From the NCBI GenBank assembly GCA_023405875.1, contig JAEXXN010000564.1, positions 1-10,847 of the forward strand: 10,847 bases of DNA. Reading direction: 5' to 3'. This document shows positions 4,846-10,847 of the stretch, in pieces. The position numbers and the translations under genes are program-made. The stretch comes from Bacillota bacterium (GTDB lineage Bacteria > Bacillota > Clostridia > Lutisporales > Lutisporaceae). Every line of letters begins with the position of its first letter. Within the stretch, counting starts at the first letter, position 1. The notes beneath the pieces are model-generated. The model was not told where the DNA came from and searched no databases. It saw nothing but the letters and a program-made list of their open reading frames with translations.

Positions 4846-7800
4846 ATGAGCTTGCAAAGGAAGGCAGTGCACAGGTTTACCGCGTATATTGTCTTGCTGG
4901 CCATGATTTTTAATATAGCGTATATACAGGATCTGAGCGGATTTTCTGTCCATGCCGATGTAGTCGGTACACATGAAGATGGCACTTATACATATATATT
5001 ATACGACGACAGTACCGCAAAAATAACAGCTTACTCCGGGAGCGGCGGAGATATCACATTGCCTGACAAGGTTACCGTTTCTGAGGCGGTATACTACGAT
5101 GTGTCTGCCATAGGCAGCCAGTTATTCACCGGAAATACTTCTATCGAATCTGTGGTTATTCCGGAAGGTATAGAGACTATCGAAGGCGATGGTATATATA
5201 GCTCTTCCGGCGCCTTCACCGGTTGTACAAGCCTGGAGTCAGTCACCCTGCCCGGTACATTGAAGGAAATAGGCGACCTTGTATTCTCAGGATGCAGTGC
5301 ACTGGAAACCATAGAGCTTCCCGATTCGCTGGAAACACTGGGCATGGGAGCATTTGCCGCTTGCGAAGCCTTAAGCTCGGTGGAGCTTCCCGACTCGCTG
5401 GAAACACTGAACGGAACCTTCGACGGGTGTATCGCCTTAAGCTCGGTAAAGTTTCCCGGCTCGCTTGAGGAAATAGGAAGCAGGACATTCTACAACTGTA
5501 AAGCCCTTGCGTCTATTGAGCTGCCTGCCGGTTTGCAAAGCCTGGGAGGCTCTGCGTTTTATAACTGTAGGGCGCTTGCCTCCATTAACATTCCGGAAGG
5601 TGTGACGGCTATCGGTATCTCCACCTTCAGGAACTGCGAAAGCCTTACCTCCATTGAACTTCCGGAGGGAGTTGTGTCTATAGGCGCTTCCGCCTTCAAT
5701 GGCTGCACCAAACTGGAAAAGCTATATTTTATGGGAACAATGCCTGGTTTTGGCGCCAGTGCATTTCTAAATGCGCCTGCAAGCTGTACTGCATATTATC
5801 CCCTGGCTTATGAGAGCAGTTGGTCCGGCTTTGCAATGGTAGGAAAAAAGCCCTTTGTCAAGTTGACCCTTGACTTGCAGTATGAAAGCAAAACAGAAAA
5901 GTCTTATGCCACAGTAACCGGGGGAAAGATTGCAGCTCCTGCGGTACCTTTACGAAGCGGTTTCAGCTTTGACGGCTGGTATAAGGATGCAGCCTGCAAG
6001 AATCAATTTGTGTTTTCCGGTGAAACGGTAAGCGGAGATATCGTCCTGTATGCCAAATGGAAGGAAAGCCGTGAACCGTTGGCTGCGCTTGTATTGAGCG
6101 GTTCTCCGGCTTTAAGCTATGCCGGAAATGCTTTTACCTTTGATCTGAAGGGATTGGCTCTGGCAGGCAGTGACGGGACTGGAGCTTCTTATGACCTGAC
6201 AGAAACGGAAATATTATGGGAGGTCATAAGCGGGGAGGCCACGGCAGAAGGCAGCATATTGACAATTAGGGCTGTCGGGCCCGTAACAGTCAAAGCAAGG
6301 GCAGGAGCCATCGAAAGTAATGCTCTGGTGCTGACTGTTACAGCCGCGCACCAGCTTGTTACAGAATGGTCACAGCCGGGAGACGTGAGGGAGTTTGCAG
6401 TGGCATCGGACGGAAGCGTTTATATGTCGATAAACGGAGAACTGAAGGCTTTGGATTCACAGGGAAAGGAGAAGACTTCCTTTAATGCGGGTGCTAAGGC
6501 GGAAAAAATAAAATTACCCTCTGGCGTTTTAAGGTTTTCACTTGGCATGCTTAAGCTTAAAGGGACGGAATATTTATCGGTAATCCAAGGTCAGTCGGAT
6601 GGAAACTATTTGTATCTTCTTGACCCTTCCTCTGGAAGTGTCCGGTGGAAGGCCTGGATCGAGGGGAGAATTGAAGGGCTTCCGGCAGCCGACGATAATA
6701 CCGGAAATATCTATATCATGAGCCTCACAACGAAGTACGAGGCCGGAGGAAGCTACCAGAACAGACAGCTTTATGCCCTGAACATGGATCAGGAAAAATA
6801 TCTCTGGAAGGCTGATCTGGGCAAGGGATTGGGTGGTTATGATTTCCCGCTTATAGTTGTATGGGGAAATAAGCTTTATGTGGAAATAGACCACGAGCTG
6901 TGGGCTTTTGAAAATAACGGAGATCAGTTATGGTACAAAGCCGGTACTAACAAGGTTGACAACAGAGTGGATACGCTCGTTCCGAACCTTCCTGTCCTGC
7001 CTGTAAATCCTGCAAATGGTGTAGTTTACTGGCCGGCTCCTTCAGAAAAGCTGGCTGCCCTGGATCCTGACGACGGAGAAGAGATATGGTCGGTATCTGC
7101 AGCCGCCCGTCCCATACTTTCTGCCGACGGTAAGACGCTGTATGCAAATTTGAATGGAAAGCTTAGAAAAATAGATCCCGATACAGGTGCTGTCGGTGCG
7201 GAATATATGCTTGCAGGAGGCAACGGGGCCTTTGACACTGGCGGATATCTGTATACCGATACTAATATTTATAATGATAAGCTTGAGGTCGTCTCTTCCT
7301 ATAATCGGATCGACGAGGCCAAAAGAAAAGGTAATTTCCGTCTGGATGCAGATAATAGCCTGTACCGTTTAATAGAGGCGAATAGCTGGTCCAATGCCGC
7401 GCTGGAAAAAGTTGAGCTGGTTGAAATTACTGACGGTGAGCCTGTAAGTATCCGTTTGGATGCACCGGAGCCTGTTTATCTGTTTGCAGGCGGTAAGCTT
7501 GAAGTCAAGGCTGCAGCCGTTAATAAGGACGGAGTACGTCTGCCTGAAATTGCGCTGCAATGGCAGAGCGAGGATATAAGCGTAGCCGAAGCGGTATACG
7601 GTGGAAATGGAAATAATGTGAGGATCAATGCCGTTGATATAGGGGAGACCGTTGTTACCGTAAAAGCGGAAGGCAAAGCTATTGAGAAAAGAGTCAGTGT
7701 GGTAGTCCGGCCTGATCCTGTACCAACGAAAATGTATTTCATAAAGGAGGTTGCTTACTCTACCCTTTCCAACCCTTCAAAGCTTGAAAAACTGGAAAGC

Positions 7801-9420
7801 TATGCGGGTGAAGAAATTCCGAGGGTATATCTATATGTGGAGGATCAATACGGCCAATATTTCAACCGCATGGAGGTTCAATGGGAGATTGAGGGAATAG
7901 ATTCTGCTACATTGTATCAGGGAGGCAGCGGAGATTACAACATCAAATATGAGGTGCTGCTGAAAGCCGGCGAGCCTGTGGAAACGGTACTGAAGGCTTC
8001 CTCTGAGGATTATCCGGGTCTCTATTGCCAGATCCCCGTCACAGTCAAGCCGGCCAGGGTTCAAAAGCACTGGTCATATTCTCCCGGATACGGATATTAT
8101 GATCCTGACAATGAATCTTATTTTACAATGAATGCCGCCAATACCATCATATATATGACTGCCAACGGAGAGCTGGCTGCCTTGGACGCTTCCGACGGCA
8201 CTGTGAAATGGAAGGCCAGCCAGGGTTCGGGAGATGACAAGATATGGTTTTCCAAGCCCAGGACAGGCAGTGACGGAAATATTTATCTCTCGGAGCTTTA
8301 CTCGGATTATAACCAATACATTGCAAGACAGTTGTACAAATACAGTCCCCAAGGCGAGCTGCTGAAGAAAACCGGTTGGCAGCTTCCGGTGATAGATTTT
8401 GTTCCCGGCGAAGGGTATATCTATGTGCTGACGGCAGAAAGCAAGCTCTATAAGCTGGATGAGCAGCTTAAAACACTCTGGGAGAAGCAGCTTACACCGG
8501 CAGACGGCGAGTATGGAGGGATGCTCATTCAAGGAGGGCAGTTGTACCTGGCCAAGGGAGACAGTATATATAAGGTAAGTGCAGAGGGCAATGCCGGAGC
8601 CTTTTATAAAGACGACCGTGCCCGGCTGTGGCTGGAAGGGATAAATTCCGGGGGAGAGCTGCTTTTGCAAAGAAACACCCTGGGAAAATATACATTGGTT
8701 GGTCTCAACACGGAAGGAAAGAGGTCATGGAGCTATAGTACGGATTCAAGGGTAAACGTATCAATAGAAAAGGGCAGGATTTATGCTTCCGATTATAGCG
8801 GCAGGCAGGAGAAGCACCTTTATATACTTGATGAAAAGGGACAGGAACTGGTAAAGAAAGCCTTTGAGGATCAAGGAACAGGCAGCGCTGCTGCGGCAAA
8901 ACCGGCAATAGGACCGGATGGGACAGTATATACGGCGACAGCTCAGATAAATGCCTTCAGTCCTGAGGGTGAGATGCTCTGGCAGACTGCCGCAGCTCCG
9001 AATGATTTTTATTTTCCATATCGAAAGCCTTTGCAGCTCCTTTCGGCAGAAAACAACAGGGTTATTGCAACCAGCTATGGGGGAGGCATTATAGTACTGC
9101 AAGGCAAGGCCCATAAGGGAATGGAAGTAAATATACAAGCAGAGGGCTTAGTGGCTCAGGACACCTTTAAGGATATAAGGCTGAGGGTGATAAATTATCA
9201 GGAGGATATGGATGTGGAGCTGGAGCTGCTTCTGAAAGACGCTTCCTCCGGCAAGGTGTTGAACAGGACCGTCTTTGAAGACAAATTGCGGAGCAATGTG
9301 CAATATACCTACGACATAGGGACCAAAACACCCAAGACCGGAAATCTGAAATTGTGGGTAAATATATGGGACAAGGATAAAAATCAGCTGTACAGTGAGG
9401 AAATAACAAAACAACCTTAG
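4846..9420 (+). CDS. Giant secreted mosaic protein: BspA-type leucine-rich repeats, InlB-type repeat, Ig-like domains, two PQQ-like propellers
   Basis: 1524 aa from ATG 4846; an in-frame TTG at 4825 has no SD, while AGAGGG/GGGAG precede the ATG. The N-terminus carries a signal peptide (basic, then AYIVLLAMIFNIAYI, cleavage likely near HA at 37). Residues about 79-329 hold some nine or ten BspA/LRR_5 units of 22-23 residues (pattern CxxLxSIELPxxLxxIGxxAFxxC). Residues 339-407 are an InlB B/Listeria-Bacteroides repeat (FDGWYKDAAC ... LYAKWKE). About 408-500 is Ig-like. Residues 500-860 are PQQ-like propeller blades (for example LAALDPDDGEEIWSV). About 865-955 is Big_2-like and 960-1070 a further beta domain. 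Residues 1070-1416 form a second propeller (LAALDASDGTVKWKA, INAFSPEGEMLWQ). The last 100 residues form a beta-sandwich-like end. No cell-wall anchor is visible. It is probably a surface ligand-binding or scaffold protein; its ligand is unknown. It lies 17 bases before the next gene, in the same operon. Confidence 0.9.
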   Translation: MSLQRKAVHRFTAYIVLLAMIFNIAYIQDLSGFSVHADVVGTHEDGTYTYILYDDSTAKITAYSGSGGDITLPDKVTVSEAVYYDVSAIGSQLFTGNTSIESVVIPEGIETIEGDGIYSSSGAFTGCTSLESVTLPGTLKEIGDLVFSGCSALETIELPDSLETLGMGAFAACEALSSVELPDSLETLNGTFDGCIALSSVKFPGSLEEIGSRTFYNCKALASIELPAGLQSLGGSAFYNCRALASINIPEGVTAIGISTFRNCESLTSIELPEGVVSIGASAFNGCTKLEKLYFMGTMPGFGASAFLNAPASCTAYYPLAYESSWSGFAMVGKKPFVKLTLDLQYESKTEKSYATVTGGKIAAPAVPLRSGFSFDGWYKDAACKNQFVFSGETVSGDIVLYAKWKESREPLAALVLSGSPALSYAGNAFTFDLKGLALAGSDGTGASYDLTETEILWEVISGEATAEGSILTIRAVGPVTVKARAGAIESNALVLTVTAAHQLVTEWSQPGDVREFAVASDGSVYMSINGELKALDSQGKEKTSFNAGAKAEKIKLPSGVLRFSLGMLKLKGTEYLSVIQGQSDGNYLYLLDPSSGSVRWKAWIEGRIEGLPAADDNTGNIYIMSLTTKYEAGGSYQNRQLYALNMDQEKYLWKADLGKGLGGYDFPLIVVWGNKLYVEIDHELWAFENNGDQLWYKAGTNKVDNRVDTLVPNLPVLPVNPANGVVYWPAPSEKLAALDPDDGEEIWSVSAAARPILSADGKTLYANLNGKLRKIDPDTGAVGAEYMLAGGNGAFDTGGYLYTDTNIYNDKLEVVSSYNRIDEAKRKGNFRLDADNSLYRLIEANSWSNAALEKVELVEITDGEPVSIRLDAPEPVYLFAGGKLEVKAAAVNKDGVRLPEIALQWQSEDISVAEAVYGGNGNNVRINAVDIGETVVTVKAEGKAIEKRVSVVVRPDPVPTKMYFIKEVAYSTLSNPSKLEKLESYAGEEIPRVYLYVEDQYGQYFNRMEVQWEIEGIDSATLYQGGSGDYNIKYEVLLKAGEPVETVLKASSEDYPGLYCQIPVTVKPARVQKHWSYSPGYGYYDPDNESYFTMNAANTIIYMTANGELAALDASDGTVKWKASQGSGDDKIWFSKPRTGSDGNIYLSELYSDYNQYIARQLYKYSPQGELLKKTGWQLPVIDFVPGEGYIYVLTAESKLYKLDEQLKTLWEKQLTPADGEYGGMLIQGGQLYLAKGDSIYKVSAEGNAGAFYKDDRARLWLEGINSGGELLLQRNTLGKYTLVGLNTEGKRSWSYSTDSRVNVSIEKGRIYASDYSGRQEKHLYILDEKGQELVKKAFEDQGTGSAAAAKPAIGPDGTVYTATAQINAFSPEGEMLWQTAAAPNDFYFPYRKPLQLLSAENNRVIATSYGGGIIVLQGKAHKGMEVNIQAEGLVAQDTFKDIRLRVINYQEDMDVELELLLKDASSGKVLNRTVFEDKLRSNVQYTYDIGTKTPKTGNLKLWVNIWDKDKNQLYSEEITKQP
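5314..5460 (+). repeat. Near-identical tandem DNA units inside the leucine-rich repeat region
   Basis: The 27-base segment at 5314-5340 recurs at 5383-5409 with one difference (GATTCG versus GACTCG), an offset of 69 bases or 23 codons. GCCTTAAGCTCGGT recurs at 5368 and 5434, an offset of 66 bases or 22 codons. The other repeat units in this protein have diverged at the DNA level, so this pair probably arose by a recent in-frame duplication. Confidence 0.75.
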
Positions 9421-9438
9421 AAAGGGGGAATGGAAGCT

Positions 9439-10847
9439 ATGCAGCAAAATAGGAGATTATTGGCGCTGGTCCTGATTCTGGCAATTCTTGCGGGATTTGC
9501 ACCCCAGGCCGTTATGGCTGCGGGAGACGATGTTCTGACCCGGACTGAGGCGGCCATAGAGCTCACTCTGAAGCATTATGCGGGCAGAGAGGCGGTGGAC
9601 CAGGATTGGGAAGCCTTTGCGATTAATGCCGCAGGCGGCGATATAAATGAGTACGGTACAGGAGGCAAAACCTACCTGAGCTTTCTGGAGGAAAGAATAA
9701 AAAAATCCGGGGTGGGCAGCAGAATGACTGATTACGAAAGGACCACCCTTGGGATACTGTCGGCAGGAGGAAATCCGGCAAATTTTGCGGGGATAAATCT
9801 GATTGAGAGGATTTATAGCTGGCCGGATCTGAGCCAGGGGATCAATGCCTCTGTTTTCGGTTTGATTGCCCTGGATGCGGCAAATGCCGTTGTTCCACAG
9901 GGAGCAAGGCATACAAGGGAATCCCTCATACGCCATATCCTGGACAACAAGAGCGGCGATGGCTGGAGCTATGGAGGAGAAAGTCCTGATCCGGATATGA
10001 CCGGTATGGCTCTTTATGCTCTGGCTCCCTATAGGGACAGGCAGGAGGTAAAGCTGGCCGGGGAAAAGGCCATACAGTGGCTCAGCAAAAACCAGCAGGA
10101 CAACGGAGCTTACAGCTCCTGGGGGCAAACCAACTTGGAATCCTGCTCACAGGTAATATGCGGGGTGACTGCCTGGGGGATAGACCCGTCGGGAACGCTA
10201 TTTACAAAAGCTAACGGCAATGCAGTCACTGCACTTTTGGATTTCCAGATCAAGGAAGGCAGCAGCAGAGGCGTATTTGATCATATAAAGGGAAACGGCG
10301 GCGATCCGGGAATGGCTACACAGCAGGCCCTGTATGCCCTGGGAGCCTTTAAGCAGTATAAGGCCACCGGGGTGTCCAGGATATTTTACAAGATACAATA
10401 TCAAAAGGCTGAAATAACCGCTGTAGAAATCTATCCCGGAAAGCTGGAGCTGGAAAAGGGCAGGACCTTCCAGCTGGGAGTCAGGAATCAGAACCGTAAA
10501 TTTTTAGATAATAAGGACTTTAATTGGAGCAGCACCAATCCGAGCGTAGCTTCAGTCGATACCAGAGGGATAGTGAAGGCTGCCGGAAAGGGCAGCGCCA
10601 CTATCGTTGCCAAGCTGAAATCCGATGAAGCTGTTTATGATGTAAGAGAAATAAGCATTGTGGAAAAGGACTTCAAAATTGAAAAAACCAGCTCCGGCAC
10701 CGATCCGGTCCTCCGTTTTAAAATTACCAACAACTCGGAGAAGGAGCAGCAGGCGGTGTGTATAATAGGACTGTTTGACAAAAGCAGCAATGCGCTGCTG
10801 AAAATGAATTACCTGTCAAAGCAATTTTTGCCCGGACAGACCCATAC
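9439..10847 (+). CDS. Secreted protein with alpha-alpha (prenyltransferase/squalene-cyclase/transcobalamin N-terminal-like) repeats and Ig-like domain, 3'-truncated
   Basis: The frame is open from ATG 9439 to the window end, giving 469 residues with no stop. AAAGGGGG (9421-9428), directly after the previous stop, serves as SD at 10 nt; ATG 9430 in the same frame is too close to it. The signal peptide is RRLLALVLILAILAG with cleavage after VMA at about 27. Residues about 35-321 are helical repeats with the features of alpha/alpha-toroid proteins: GDGWSYGG (173-180), PDMTGMALYALAPY, AIQWLSKNQQDNGAYSSWG, then ESCSQVICGVTAWGID (234-249) and MATQQALYALGAF. These resemble Firmicutes prenyltransferase/squalene oxidase repeat proteins and the barrel domain of transcobalamin. 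Residues 324-394 form a Big_2-type Ig domain (SSTNPSVASVD) and a further beta domain begins near 412. The C-terminus, which could hold an anchor or another DUF4430 domain, is not seen. Enzyme activity is unlikely for a secreted protein of this kind; a binding role is inferred. Confidence 0.85.
   Translation, partial: MQQNRRLLALVLILAILAGFAPQAVMAAGDDVLTRTEAAIELTLKHYAGREAVDQDWEAFAINAAGGDINEYGTGGKTYLSFLEERIKKSGVGSRMTDYERTTLGILSAGGNPANFAGINLIERIYSWPDLSQGINASVFGLIALDAANAVVPQGARHTRESLIRHILDNKSGDGWSYGGESPDPDMTGMALYALAPYRDRQEVKLAGEKAIQWLSKNQQDNGAYSSWGQTNLESCSQVICGVTAWGIDPSGTLFTKANGNAVTALLDFQIKEGSSRGVFDHIKGNGGDPGMATQQALYALGAFKQYKATGVSRIFYKIQYQKAEITAVEIYPGKLELEKGRTFQLGVRNQNRKFLDNKDFNWSSTNPSVASVDTRGIVKAAGKGSATIVAKLKSDEAVYDVREISIVEKDFKIEKTSSGTDPVLRFKITNNSEKEQQAVCIIGLFDKSSNALLKMNYLSKQFLPGQTH

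Noticed and set aside
8074..8670. Long minus-strand open frame of 198 codons, and others opposite 9457-10128, 9148-9447 and 8761-9138
   Set aside because: They lie wholly opposite well-supported + strand genes with clear domains, lack SD sites and recognisable motifs, and are codon-bias shadows.
1..10847. tRNA, rRNA, CRISPR arrays, transposase genes or insertion-sequence ends
   Set aside because: None was recognised on either strand; the only clear DNA repeats are within the leucine-rich repeat coding region.

Overview
The window looks like a piece of a strictly anaerobic, Gram-positive, Clostridia-type genome. The evidence is a modular [FeFe] hydrogenase next to a NuoF-like flavoprotein subunit, purine-rich Shine-Dalgarno sites, a cobalamin riboswitch leader, and large secreted proteins with bacterial Ig-like, BspA-type leucine-rich and PQQ-like propeller domains. 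I cannot name the genus. All recognised genes are on the + strand.

Region 1 (1-3004) is the 3' part of a hydrogenase operon. It holds the C-terminal 319 residues of a NuoF/HydB-like NAD(P)H-oxidising subunit, a possible 30-codon ORF, the catalytic subunit HydA with a complete H-cluster signature, and a small thioredoxin-fold [2Fe-2S] protein. The cistrons are tightly spaced or overlap by ATGA, which suggests one transcript and translational coupling. Together they would form a cytoplasmic multimeric hydrogenase linking ferredoxin and NAD(P)H to H2. A strong, near-symmetric terminator (3054-3105) closes the operon.

Region 2 (about 3120-3926) is an unusually long regulatory leader. A good sigma-A-type promoter (3156-3184) precedes a clear cobalamin riboswitch (3281-3447). 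This is followed by a hairpin burying an SD-like sequence that has no start codon behind it, then an intrinsic terminator (3498-3542). About 380 more nt separate the terminator from the first gene. This stretch has no recognised gene, but it has an unexplained series of mutually exclusive hairpins and faint coding-like remnants.

Region 3 (3927-10847) holds three consecutive secreted-protein genes. The first is a 262-aa protein with an Ig-like domain and a C-terminal domain resembling DUF4430/transcobalamin-like C-terminal. The second is a 1524-aa mosaic of BspA-type repeats, an InlB-type repeat, Ig-like domains and two PQQ-like propellers. The third runs off the window and has alpha-alpha repeats of the prenyltransferase/squalene-cyclase/transcobalamin N-terminal type followed by Ig-like domains. 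No other convincing promoter or terminator lies between the riboswitch and these genes, so they are plausibly one B12-repressed operon.

The most interesting reading is that the two halves of a transcobalamin-like corrinoid-binding architecture (beta domain and alpha-barrel) are encoded as separate secreted proteins. They flank a giant surface scaffold and sit under cobalamin riboswitch control, forming a candidate extracellular B12-capture system. The domain assignments are by eye and the function is inference.
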